Origin: UBA6054 sp963975575 | Lineage (GTDB): Bacteria; Planctomycetota; Phycisphaerae; Phycisphaerales; UBA1924 | NCBI GenBank assembly: GCA_963975575.1 | Contig: CAXBHL010000001.1 | Coordinates: 806,001-870,000 of the forward strand | Length of the DNA stretch: 64,000 nt | Direction: 5' to 3' | Shown: positions 7,774 to 15,492 of the stretch, in pieces | Layout of the letters: every line of letters starts with the position of its first letter | Numbering within the stretch: the stretch's first letter is position 1 | The notes under the pieces: generated by a model | The model's database searches: none | Told to the model about the DNA's origin: nothing | What the model saw: only the letters and a program-made list of their open reading frames with translations | Position numbers and translations under genes: made by a program

Positions 7774-8970
7774 ATGGACCTGCGTTCCGAACACCCCCTC
7801 TGGACCCTGCGGCACGGGCTGCTGACCGTGGTCCCCCCGCTGGATGGGGACATGCGCTGCGAGGCCGTCATCGTCGGCGCGGGCATCACCGGGGCCCTCG
7901 CCGCCCGCCGCCTCGCCGACGCCGGGGTGGACTGCGCCGTCATCGACGCCCGCGACCTCGCCCAGGGATCCACCGCCGCCAGCACCGCCCTGCTCCAGTA
8001 CGACATCGACGTCCCGCTCGTCGAGCTGTGCGAGAAGGTCGGCCCCGAACACGCCGAACGGGCCTACCGCGCCGGCGTCGACGCGATCGAGCACCTCGCC
8101 GACCTCTGCGCCACCCTGCCCGACTGCGCCTTCGCCCGTCGCCCGTCGCTCTACCTCACCCGCGAAACCAACGACACTGAGTTCCTCCGATCCGAACTCC
8201 ACGCCCGCCGCGCCGCCGGCCTCGACTGCCGCTGGGCCGACCCCGCCGAACTCAAGGGCACCTACGGCCTCGCCGCCGCCGGCGCGATCCACTCCTCCGT
8301 CGCGGCCGAGGCCGATCCCTACCGCCTCACCCACCACCTGCTCCGCGACCTCATCGCCCGCGGCGTTCCCGTCCACGACCGCACCACCCTCCTGAGCCTC
8401 AAGGAACACGACGACGCCGTCACCCTGACCACCGACCGCGGCGTGATCCGCGCCCGGTGGGCCGTCATGGCCACCGGCTACGAGTCCGTCGAGTGGCTCA
8501 CGAAGAAGGTCGTCAGCCTCCATTCCACCTTCGCCGTCGCCAGCGAGCCCATGCCCCCCGAGACCGCCTGGCCCGACCGCGCCCTGATCTGGGAACACGC
8601 CGACCCCTACCTCTACGCCCGCTGGACCGACGACCACCGCCTCCTCTTCGGCGGCGCCGACGTCCCCTTCAAGAACCCCGCCGCCCGCGACGCCCTCCTC
8701 CCCCAAAAGTCCGAGGCCCTGCTCAAGGACTTCGCCGATCTCTGGCCCGGCCACCCCATCGAACCAGCCTTCGCCTGGGCCGGCACCTTCGGCTCTACCA
8801 AGGACGGCCTCGGCTACATCGGCGCCCCCAAAGGCCGCGACCGCCTCCTCTTCGCCCTCGGCTTCGGCGGCAACGGCATCACCTACAGCGAGATCGCCTC
8901 CCGCATCATCGCCGACACCGTCCGCGGCCGTGCCCACCCCGACGCCGACCTGTTCTCATTCGATCGCTGA
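7774..8970 (+). CDS. FAD-dependent oxidoreductase, DAO family
   Basis: 398 residues. The N-terminal dinucleotide fold reads 'AVIVGAGITGALAARRLADAG', ending at an Asp-containing beta2 ('AVIDARDLA'). It is followed by 'GSTAASTALLQYDID', the position where DAO enzymes bind the FAD pyrophosphate. The C-terminal 'LGFGGNGITYSEIASRII' closes the FAD site. The family oxidises amines or amino acids (glycine oxidase and glycerol-3-phosphate dehydrogenase relatives); the substrate is not evident. ATG at 7774 with a weak GGAG. It ends 3 bases from the stop of the convergent M28 peptidase. Confidence 0.8.
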   Translation: MDLRSEHPLWTLRHGLLTVVPPLDGDMRCEAVIVGAGITGALAARRLADAGVDCAVIDARDLAQGSTAASTALLQYDIDVPLVELCEKVGPEHAERAYRAGVDAIEHLADLCATLPDCAFARRPSLYLTRETNDTEFLRSELHARRAAGLDCRWADPAELKGTYGLAAAGAIHSSVAAEADPYRLTHHLLRDLIARGVPVHDRTTLLSLKEHDDAVTLTTDRGVIRARWAVMATGYESVEWLTKKVVSLHSTFAVASEPMPPETAWPDRALIWEHADPYLYARWTDDHRLLFGGADVPFKNPAARDALLPQKSEALLKDFADLWPGHPIEPAFAWAGTFGSTKDGLGYIGAPKGRDRLLFALGFGGNGITYSEIASRIIADTVRGRAHPDADLFSFDR

Positions 8971-8973
8971 CCA

Positions 8974-9942
8974 CTACTCCACCAACGCCCACACCCCCGC
9001 CTCCAAGGCGTCCACCACGCCCGCCAGGAACACGTAGTCCAGCGTGTCCGCTGTGTCCGTCGCTTTGTGGTAGTGGGGGTTGCGCGCAAACGACGTGTCC
9101 GTGACCATCACCGCCGGGTAGCCCGCGATCCAGTACTGCGCATGGTCCGACCGGTATATGTCCCGCAGCACCGGGGGCAGGGCCGCCGGCAGCACCCGCG
9201 CCGTCCCGGCGGCCGCCATCGACGAACCCAGCCGCTCCACCAGTTCCTGGTCCGCCCACCGCCCGACCACCGCGATGAAATCCCCGGTGTCCGGCAGGTG
9301 CAGCGCCCGGGCGAACGGCGAGTCCGTGTCGAACGGGTACGTCTGCGCCCCCGGCGCCGGGTCGTAATAGCCCAGCATCTCCAGCGACAGCATCGCCACC
9401 ACCGCCTCGTCCCGCTCGCGGCTGGTCTGGGCGCTCACCCGGCTGCCCATCACGCTCCCGCGGCTGTTCGATCCCTCCTCGTTCGTAAACGCGATGAACC
9501 GCAGCGTCCGCCCCGTCTCCGCCCGCGCAAACCGCCGGGCCAGCTCCAGCAGCCCCGCCACGCCCGACGCGTTGTCGTCCGCCCCCGGCGTGCCCAGCTG
9601 CGTGTCGTAGTGCGCCCCGACCACCACGACCTCGCCCGGGCGCGTCACCCCGGCCCGCTCGGCCACCACGTTGAACCCGTCGATCCCCGCCCCCATCGCC
9701 TGCTCGCCCACCGGCACCGGCTCGCGCCACACGCGGTACCCCATCGCCCCCAGCCGCTCCATCAGCAGCACCCCGACCGCGTTGAGCTCGCCCCGGTCGG
9801 CCGCGCTGCGCTCCCCGAACCCGTCGGCGAGCATCCGCACGTCCCGCTCAAGCCGCCCCGCGCCCGACCCACGCAGCCCCCCCTCCCCGGACGGCCCCAC
9901 GCACCCCCCCATCAAACACGCCAAAACCGCCCAAATCGCCAT
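8974..9942 (-). CDS. M28-family metallopeptidase, predicted lipoprotein
   Basis: 322 residues. The N-terminus is a lipoprotein signal (AVLACLMGGC). The M28 zinc-aminopeptidase residues follow in order: 'GAHYDT' (His, zinc), 'GADDNASGVAGLLE' (bridging Asp), 'TNEEG' (Glu pair: catalytic base and ligand), 'SLEMLGYYDP', and 'HYHKATDTADTLDY' (last His). It probably trims peptides at the cell envelope. The start could also be a GTG two codons upstream at 9948. A second, longer M28 enzyme lies at 38.7 kb. Confidence 0.88.
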   Translation of the reverse strand: MAIWAVLACLMGGCVGPSGEGGLRGSGAGRLERDVRMLADGFGERSAADRGELNAVGVLLMERLGAMGYRVWREPVPVGEQAMGAGIDGFNVVAERAGVTRPGEVVVVGAHYDTQLGTPGADDNASGVAGLLELARRFARAETGRTLRFIAFTNEEGSNSRGSVMGSRVSAQTSRERDEAVVAMLSLEMLGYYDPAPGAQTYPFDTDSPFARALHLPDTGDFIAVVGRWADQELVERLGSSMAAAGTARVLPAALPPVLRDIYRSDHAQYWIAGYPAVMVTDTSFARNPHYHKATDTADTLDYVFLAGVVDALEAGVWALVE

Positions 9943-9950
9943 CTTCACTG

Positions 9951-9982
9951 CGTCTCTCCGTCTCTGTGTCTCTCCGTCTCTT
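9951..9982. repeat. Short direct repeat in a divergent promoter region
   Basis: GTCTCTCCGTCTCT occurs twice (9952-9965 and 9968-9981), giving a pyrimidine-only tract on the plus strand between the M28 peptidase and idh. It resembles the GAGA/CGCAGAG repeats beside coaD. Confidence 0.7.
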
Positions 9983-9984
9983 CC

Positions 9985-9990
9985 TATAGT
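9985..9990 (+). promoter_or_regulatory. Putative -10 box of idh
   Basis: TATAGT 49 bases before the ATG. The leader contains GGAGAGAG as a ribosome binding site, so this is a normal leadered gene. Confidence 0.4.
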
Positions 9991-10039
9991 CCCCCCGCAG
10001 GATACCCCAAAACCCCCTCTTGCCCTCCGGAGAGAGCCC

Positions 10040-11335
<1,296 letters not shown>

Positions 11336-11348
11336 GCCTTCCACGAAG

Positions 11349-11375
11349 TAGCCCCGAGCGCAAGCGAGGGGATGG
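11349..11375. repeat. Dispersed repeat, family B (copy 1)
   Basis: TAGCCCCGAGCGCAAGCGAG followed by GGGATGG; a GC-rich interrupted palindrome. Other copies start at 11393, 11859 and 14622. Confidence 0.8.
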
Positions 11376-11392
11376 TCTTCAAGAGCCCCAAA

Positions 11393-11419
11393 TAGCCCCG
11401 ACCGGAAGGGAGGGGATGG
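11393..11419. repeat. Dispersed repeat, family B (copy 2)
   Basis: TAGCCCCGACCGGAAGGGAG followed by GGGATGG. The first 26 bases are identical to copy 4 at 14622. Confidence 0.8.
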
Positions 11420-11448
11420 CTTACACGCCCAAAGCCCAAGACCCCACA

Positions 11449-11475
11449 ACGCCCGCACGCACGCGGGCGTTTTTC
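11449..11475 (+). terminator. Rho-independent terminator of idh
   Basis: ACGCCCGC and GCGGGCGT pair around a 6-base loop and run straight into T5. It is the only T-tailed hairpin after idh. Confidence 0.85.
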
Positions 11476-11507
11476 TTCGGCCCCGAACAACCCGTATATC
11501 ATCCCCG

Positions 11508-11861
11508 ATGCCCTTCACCGTACTCATCCTGATCGCCGCGGCGACGCTCTCGGCCCCCGCCGAACCTGCGGATCGCGTCGTGCGAGACGAACCGACCGCC
11601 GAGGGCGTCCAGTGGATGGAAGACAACTTCCCCGTCCCCTGCTGGCCGGACCTCACCCACGACGACGTCCTCGATTTCTTCGACGTGCTGAAGTTCCTCC
11701 GCTCCGTCACCGCCCGAATACGCCTCGGTGACTGGAACAAAGACGGCGTCTGGGACCACGCAGATCTCGCCGCCTTCCTCACCGACTACGCCAAAGGCTG
11801 CCCCCCAAAATCGCACCCCAGAGCGGACCCCGAGCATCTGCCAGAGCAGGGAGACAAGTAG
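11508..11861 (+). CDS. Small secreted dockerin-like protein
   Basis: 117 residues. A signal peptide (MPFTVLILIAAATLSAPA) is followed by a compact domain: 'DVLDFFDVLKFLRSV' and then 'GDWNKDGVWDHADLAAFLTDYAKGC'. The second half has the Dx[N/D]xDGxxDxxDL spacing of a dockerin calcium loop. The 'DFFDVLKFL' helix resembles the dockerin-like C-termini of Phycisphaerae secreted proteins, seen again at 49.3 kb. Here the domain stands nearly alone. The start is close behind a TATATC box (leaderless). Its TAG stop codon is the first triplet of a family-B repeat, so the native C-terminus may have been different. Confidence 0.65.
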   Translation: MPFTVLILIAAATLSAPAEPADRVVRDEPTAEGVQWMEDNFPVPCWPDLTHDDVLDFFDVLKFLRSVTARIRLGDWNKDGVWDHADLAAFLTDYAKGCPPKSHPRADPEHLPEQGDK

Positions 11862-11885
11862 CCCCGAACACAAGGGAGGGGTTGG
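11859..11885. repeat. Dispersed repeat, family B (copy 3)
   Basis: TAGCCCCGAACACAAGGGAG followed by GGGTTGG. Its first three bases are the stop codon of the dockerin-like gene. Confidence 0.75.
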
Positions 11886-11898
11886 TCTCCAAACCCCC

Positions 11899-11915
11899 TC
11901 GCCCCGAAGGGGCGA
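11899..11915 (+). repeat. Short hairpin ahead of a leaderless promoter
   Basis: TCGCCCC-GAA-GGGGCGA, ending 9 bases before the TACACT box of the RraB-like gene. A near-identical hairpin lies at 13201-13217 in the same position before another TACACT box. Confidence 0.6.
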
Positions 11916-11935
11916 TGGAACCCTTACACTCGCCC

Positions 11936-12280
11936 ATGGATCTCGATCTCCCCAACGACGCCGACGGCGGTGCGATCCGACGCATCATCAATGACGGTGC
12001 CGATCTCAGTCGCCCCATGCTCGTCGATTTTCAGATCGCCGCCCCGAACGAACAAGCCGCGAAGAAAATCGCGGAGCTCGCTGCTCGCCTCGGCTACCGA
12101 ACCAAAATCTACCAAGACTCCGAGGACGGCGCGTGGACCGCCGAGTGCTCCACGCGCACCCTCCTGAGCTATCAGACCGTGATCGCAGTCCAAGCCGAAC
12201 TGCACATGCTTGCCGAACCGCTCGGTGGGTACATTGACGGCTGGGCCACCTTCGGCAACCACCAGACCGACCGCATCTAG
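11936..12280 (+). CDS. RraB-family protein (regulator of ribonuclease E B-like)
   Basis: 114 residues matching the RraB domain plan: a helical start with 'GADLSRPMLVDFQIAAPNEQAAKKIAELAARLGY', a central 'WTAECSTRTLLSYQTV', and the closing 'GGYIDGWATF', equivalent to the family's GGxYDGWG. In E. coli RraB binds RNase E and alters mRNA decay; in distant bacteria the role is unproven. TACACT (11925-11930) lies 5 bases before the ATG, so a leaderless mRNA is likely. The gene is flanked by repeats and by small unrelated genes. Confidence 0.75.
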   Translation: MDLDLPNDADGGAIRRIINDGADLSRPMLVDFQIAAPNEQAAKKIAELAARLGYRTKIYQDSEDGAWTAECSTRTLLSYQTVIAVQAELHMLAEPLGGYIDGWATFGNHQTDRI

Positions 12281-12348
12281 CGCACCCCGAAGAGCAAATA
12301 TCCCAGCACAAACTTCCGGAAATCTCACTAAAATACCACTCAACCGAT

Positions 12349-12354
12349 TACACT
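12349..12354 (+). promoter_or_regulatory. Putative -10 box of zinc-ribbon gene 1, leaderless layout
   Basis: TACACT, 6 bases before the ATG at 12361; no ribosome binding site. Confidence 0.5.
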
Positions 12355-12360
12355 CCTCAC

Positions 12361-12585
12361 ATGCCCGAATCCCGCGGAACAACCAAAGTCGGCTTTCAGA
12401 ACCCCAACGGCCAGATCAACATCCGTCCCCTAAACCTCCCCGGCACCGACCACGGCCAGCGCCTTTATCAACTCGCCTGCACCCACTGCGGCATGAACTA
12501 CGCCGCCAACGGCAGCGACATTCATCTTCGCAAATGCCCCGCCTGCCAAGGCGGCAACCCCAGCACCGCCGGATGGACACTCTAA
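12361..12585 (+). CDS. Small zinc-ribbon protein (copy 1)
   Basis: 74 residues with four Cys in two CxxC knuckles: 'ACTHCGMNYAANGSDIHLRKCPACQGG', a zinc-ribbon spacing of 15 residues between them. The N-terminus 'GFQNPNGQINIRPLNLPGTDH' is also strongly conserved between this and the copy at 13242. I recognise the pattern 'PGTDH...ANGSD...KCPxCQ' as a widespread small protein of unknown role, often in variable regions; that recall is not a database result. No catalytic residues are visible, so nucleic-acid or protein binding is the likely activity. It is followed within 27 bases by the 12612 gene. Confidence 0.75.
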   Translation: MPESRGTTKVGFQNPNGQINIRPLNLPGTDHGQRLYQLACTHCGMNYAANGSDIHLRKCPACQGGNPSTAGWTL

Positions 12586-12611
12586 TACCGTCAGATCGGG
12601 ACGCCAGTTAT

Positions 12612-13103
12612 ATGGAAACGTTCAGCTTTGGACTCTTTTCCGATCACCCGGCGAGCGTCATTCCGCTAGTCGACGGACGCCCATTCCCGGAGATACTCCG
12701 CGAGCATGAACTCGCTCACCAAGTCAATGTCCTCCGCCCGCTGAACTGGAAAAAGCAAGAACTGCCCCGCCTGACCTCGGGTGACCCCGCCCTCGGCCTC
12801 GATGTCCTCGGATGGCGCGGCGGTGACACCATCATCAGCCCCTTGCCTCTCCGGACCCGCGAACGCGTCCTGTTGCTTGTCTGCGGCTGCGGCGAACCCG
12901 GCTGCAGTTCGACCGAAGTCGATATGGAAGTCACCGAAGACCGAGTCATCTGGTCAAACCTTCGGACTTACATCACCAAGTATGAGCCCTATCCCAACTT
13001 CGGACCGTGGATCTTCGATCGCGCTCAATACGAATCTGAATGCCGTCGTGCCCACGACTCATTTGCAGCGTTCGTCGCCAGTCACCCAAAGCCAGAGTCA
13101 TGA
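12612..13103 (+). CDS. Uncharacterised protein with a CxCGxxGC motif
   Basis: 163 residues, no signal peptide or membrane segment. The clearest feature is 'LLVCGCGEPGCSSTEVDMEVTEDRVIWSNL', a Cys-rich hairpin (CGCGxxGC) followed by alternating beta residues. Similar 'CxCGxxGC...V.W' sequences occur in unnamed small proteins, but I cannot assign a function. ATG at 12612 is preferred; an in-frame ATG at 12572 lies inside the zinc-ribbon gene. It sits exactly between the two zinc-ribbon copies, so it may have arrived with the duplication or been enclosed by it. Confidence 0.65.
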   Translation: METFSFGLFSDHPASVIPLVDGRPFPEILREHELAHQVNVLRPLNWKKQELPRLTSGDPALGLDVLGWRGGDTIISPLPLRTRERVLLLVCGCGEPGCSSTEVDMEVTEDRVIWSNLRTYITKYEPYPNFGPWIFDRAQYESECRRAHDSFAAFVASHPKPES

Positions 13104-13200
13104 CCAAAGAATCCCATGACACCCTCTCTTTCCAACTCGTCTACGGCTATAGGGAGCCCCTCGTCCTCCCCTGCGTCAACGCCCGCCCAACCCCCTTCCC

Positions 13201-13217
13201 TCGCCCCGGAGGGGCGA
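13201..13217 (+). repeat. Short hairpin ahead of a leaderless promoter (second copy)
   Basis: TCGCCCC-GGA-GGGGCGA, the same stem as at 11899-11915, ending 12 bases before the TACACT box. Confidence 0.6.
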
Positions 13218-13229
13218 AGGATGATCCGT

Positions 13230-13235
13230 TACACT
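13230..13235 (+). promoter_or_regulatory. Putative -10 box of zinc-ribbon gene 2, leaderless layout
   Basis: TACACT, 6 bases before the ATG at 13242, the same arrangement as for copy 1. Confidence 0.5.
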
Positions 13236-13241
13236 CAACCC

Positions 13242-13475
13242 ATGCCCGAATCCCGCGGAATAACCAAGATCGGCTTCCTGAATCCGAACGGCCAGATCAA
13301 CATTCGCCCACTCGGGCTGCCCGGCACCGACCACGGCCAATCGCTTTACCAACTGGCCTGCACCCACTGCGGCCATAACTACGCCGCCAATGGCAGCGAC
13401 ATCCACCTCCGCAAATGCCCCGCGTGCCAGAACGGGAGTCCTAGCACGTCAGGTTGGACCCCCATCCAGGCATGA
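13242..13475 (+). CDS. Small zinc-ribbon protein (copy 2)
   Basis: 77 residues, about 80% identical by eye to the protein at 12361 and with the same four Cys ('CTHCGHNY...KCPACQNG'). The DNA around both start codons is also alike (TACACT-N6-ATGCCCGAATCCCGCGGAA), so this is a recent duplication that carried its promoter. Its last codons overlap the next gene: ATGA at 13472-13475 holds both the start of the membrane protein and this gene's TGA, implying translational coupling. Confidence 0.75.
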   Translation: MPESRGITKIGFLNPNGQINIRPLGLPGTDHGQSLYQLACTHCGHNYAANGSDIHLRKCPACQNGSPSTSGWTPIQA

Positions 13476-13807
13476 CAAGCAAGCTCAGCTCAAACCTCGC
13501 CAAGGGCTCTTACTCCCTCGGGTTTATGGCGACCCTACTCTCCGCTGGCGTCGTGATCACCCTCCTGATCGCCATGTTCCGTGATTCCGGACCGATCAAG
13601 TCGGGCCTTGCCCGCGAGAGTCTGATCCCGACGCTCGGGTTCGTCATCCTGTACGCGTCAACGGAGGCCGTGATCGGCTTGTTTCTCGGCCTGGGGGTCG
13701 TAAGGCGCACAACGGCGCGCGCACGCAAACAAGCGCTTTACGGCATCACGCTTTCGTCACTGGCGATTGTTTCAACAGCGATCATCGCTCTGTTCGTCAT
13801 TCTATGA
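13472..13807 (+). CDS. Small three-helix membrane protein
   Basis: 111 residues with three hydrophobic segments, about 17-36, 52-73 and 89-109, short polar loops and no recognised motif. It starts inside the stop of zinc-ribbon copy 2 (ATGA overlap), so the two products are probably made together. No function can be assigned. Confidence 0.6.
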   Translation: MTSKLSSNLAKGSYSLGFMATLLSAGVVITLLIAMFRDSGPIKSGLARESLIPTLGFVILYASTEAVIGLFLGLGVVRRTTARARKQALYGITLSSLAIVSTAIIALFVIL

Positions 13808-13816
13808 GCCGACACG

Positions 13817-13957
13817 ATGCCGACACATTACCTCCCCACCCAACTCCTCCCCCTCGAACACGCCCACCTCACCCCCAGCACCCGCTCATCCCGCGCCGCC
13901 CTCGAAGCCTTCCTCGACGAGTCCTTCACCGAGATCGGCGCCAGCGGCCGCCTCTAA
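13817..13957 (+). pseudogene. Truncated DUF4440/NTF2-like gene fragment
   Basis: A 46-codon frame (MPTHYLPTQLLPLEHAHL... to ...FTEIGASGRL) has the N-terminal helix and 'FTEIGASGR' strand of DUF4440/NTF2-like proteins, which are normally about 120 residues. It stops exactly where such a protein continues with its beta-sheet. A family-A repeat follows 17 bases after the stop, so the rest was probably lost when the repeat arrived. As it stands the product cannot form the fold. Confidence 0.55.
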
Positions 13958-13973
13958 ATCCGCGACTCTCCGC

Positions 13974-14021
13974 CTCCCTCTCCCGCCCCCGGCGGGAGAG
14001 GGCCGGGGTGAGGGCTCCTGC
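13974..14021. repeat. Dispersed palindromic repeat, family A (copy 2)
   Basis: CCCTCTCCCGCC...GGCGGGAGAGGG with the 'CCGGGGTGAGGG' tail, directly after the DUF4440 fragment. Confidence 0.75.
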
Positions 14022-14052
14022 ATCTACCCGGCTTCCCTTCCCCTTTGGGTGC

Positions 14053-14074
14053 CACGGCTTGCTGGCAAGCCGTG
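14053..14074. repeat. Palindrome CACGGCTTGC-TG-GCAAGCCGTG
   Basis: A perfect 10-base inverted repeat with a 2-base spacer, in the gene-free stretch between the DUF4440 remnant and the 14185 gene. Function unknown; no T-run follows. Confidence 0.6.
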
Positions 14075-14172
14075 TCTTCCCTCCCCGCCCCCAAATCCGT
14101 CCCGATGTACGCCTTCGTGCGCAGTCTGCGCGACATGCGCCCGAATCCCCTTGATCCCGCCCCGCCGCGCGG

Positions 14173-14178
14173 TATCTT
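14173..14178 (+). promoter_or_regulatory. Putative -10 box of the 14185 gene, leaderless layout
   Basis: TATCTT, 6 bases before the ATG at 14185; no ribosome binding site. Confidence 0.45.
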
Positions 14179-14184
14179 CGGGCC

Positions 14185-15492
14185 ATGAACACAACCCAAA
14201 CAGAACGACTCGACGCCGCCCGCTTTGACCTCCACAACCTCCGCGGCCCCAGCCACCACCCGGACCCCGACCCCAACACCCCCCTCGACCTGCTCGACCC
14301 CGACCACCTCGCCGACCTCACCGAGGCCCTGCTCGAGGACTGGGACAACCCCGGCTTCACCGAACTCGGCCTCTGCCGCGCCCACAAGCTCTCGCTGGTC
14401 CAGATCCGCGCCCTGGCCGCCGGCGCCGGCTTCCAGGCCGCCTTGACCCACATCCGCGCCCTCCGCGCCGCCCGCGCCCCCGACCTCGAAGCCCGCACCC
14501 GCGCCCTGGCCATCGAAGGCCTCTCCGACCTCGCCCGCTACAGACCCGCCAACGCCACCTTCGCCCAACAGATCCGCATCGCCCTCCAGGCGCTCCTCAG
14601 GCACACAACCCCATCCGCAGATAGCCCCGACCGGAAGGGAGGGGATGGCTTCGGCACCCAACCCGAACCGCCCCCCGATCCAACCACCGACCACCCAAAG
14701 TCTCACCCCGACCGCAACGCAAGCGATCGCTCCCACACCCACGCCGAACCTTCCCCCTCCCTCGCCCCGCCCCGCGGGGAGAGGGCCGGGGTGAGGGGTC
14801 TTCAAGAACCAACCGCCCCCAACCCCTCTCCCGCGCCCGCGGCGGAGGTGGCACGGCCAAGCCGCGACGGAGGCGGCCCGTCCTCAGAACGCCCCGACCC
14901 CAACCAAGCCGAACCTTTCCCCTCCCTCGCCCCGCCCCGCGGGGAGAGGGCTGGGGTGAGGGGTCTTCAAGAACCAACCGCCCCCAACCCCTCCCCCGCG
15001 CCCGCGGCGGAGGTGGCACCGCAACGCCGCGACGGAGGCGGCCCGTGCCCGTCGAACCACGAGATGCACGGGCACCACGCTGTACCGCCCCCGGCAACGC
15101 ATGATCCCCGCATCCCCCAACCCCAACTCCCTACTCCGACCCCAGCCGATCCACAATCCGCGGCGGGTTCGCCATCTGCCCCAGCACCGCCGCCTCGTCC
15201 CGGCTGTGCCGCACCACGCGCGACTGATCGTGGCTCAGACGCAGCACCGGCCGCTTCTTGTTCTTGTCGCGCATCACCCACCCGTCCTGCACCATCACCT
15301 CCAGCGCCTCGTAACAGCCCGACGCGAACGCCGCCGTCTCCTCACGCCCGAACCGACCCGCGGCATGGCGCTGGATCAGATCCGCCAGCGTCCGCGCATC
15401 GCTGGTCTGCTCCAGCCACCCGATCATCAGCCCGAACGAGCCAGCCACCGGCAGCATCCTGTCCGCCCGCCGATAGCACGCCACCGGCGTGA
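14185..15492 (+). CDS. Uncharacterised helical protein whose frame runs on through repeats
   Basis: The first ~140 codons look like a genuine protein: acidic, helix-rich, 'LLDPDHLADLTEALLEDWDNPGFTELGL', then 'LSLVQIRALAAGAGFQAAL' and a long Ala/Arg/Leu helix. I do not recognise it. After 'LLRHTTPSA' the frame enters a family-B repeat and then two in-frame 55-codon copies of a Pro-rich unit. It ends with about 120 codons antisense to the halogenase gene. That C-terminal two-thirds is probably not a functional domain; the native stop may have been displaced by repeat insertion. TATCTT lies 6 bases before the ATG. Confidence 0.5.
   Translation: MNTTQTERLDAARFDLHNLRGPSHHPDPDPNTPLDLLDPDHLADLTEALLEDWDNPGFTELGLCRAHKLSLVQIRALAAGAGFQAALTHIRALRAARAPDLEARTRALAIEGLSDLARYRPANATFAQQIRIALQALLRHTTPSADSPDRKGGDGFGTQPEPPPDPTTDHPKSHPDRNASDRSHTHAEPSPSLAPPRGERAGVRGLQEPTAPNPSPAPAAEVARPSRDGGGPSSERPDPNQAEPFPSLAPPRGERAGVRGLQEPTAPNPSPAPAAEVAPQRRDGGGPCPSNHEMHGHHAVPPPATHDPRIPQPQLPTPTPADPQSAAGSPSAPAPPPRPGCAAPRATDRGSDAAPAASCSCRASPTRPAPSPPAPRNSPTRTPPSPHARTDPRHGAGSDPPASAHRWSAPATRSSARTSQPPAASCPPADSTPPA
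14622..14648. repeat. Dispersed repeat, family B (copy 4)
   Basis: TAGCCCCGACCGGAAGGGAG followed by GGGATGG, inside the reading frame of the 14185 gene (read as DSPDRKGGDG). Confidence 0.8.
14746..15042. repeat. Tandem repeat, 165-base unit, containing two family-A hairpins
   Basis: The unit starting 'GAACCTT(C/T)CCCCTCCCTC' at 14746 recurs at 14911, exactly 165 bases (55 codons) later. Each unit holds a family-A hairpin (14755-14808 and 14920-14973) and a CCCGCGGCGGAGGTGGCA / CGCGACGGAGGCGGCCCG segment. The second copy ends near 15042 and is followed by a GTGCCCGT/ACGGGCAC hairpin. Confidence 0.85.

Noticed and set aside
7774..8940. Large antisense frame over the FAD oxidoreductase (7729-8937, minus)
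   Set aside because: Low-complexity Gly/Val/Ala/Glu sequence typical of the complement of high-GC genes.
14746..15042. Possible CRISPR-like array
   Set aside because: Only two 165-base units with no regular short repeats or variable spacers, and no cas genes in the window.
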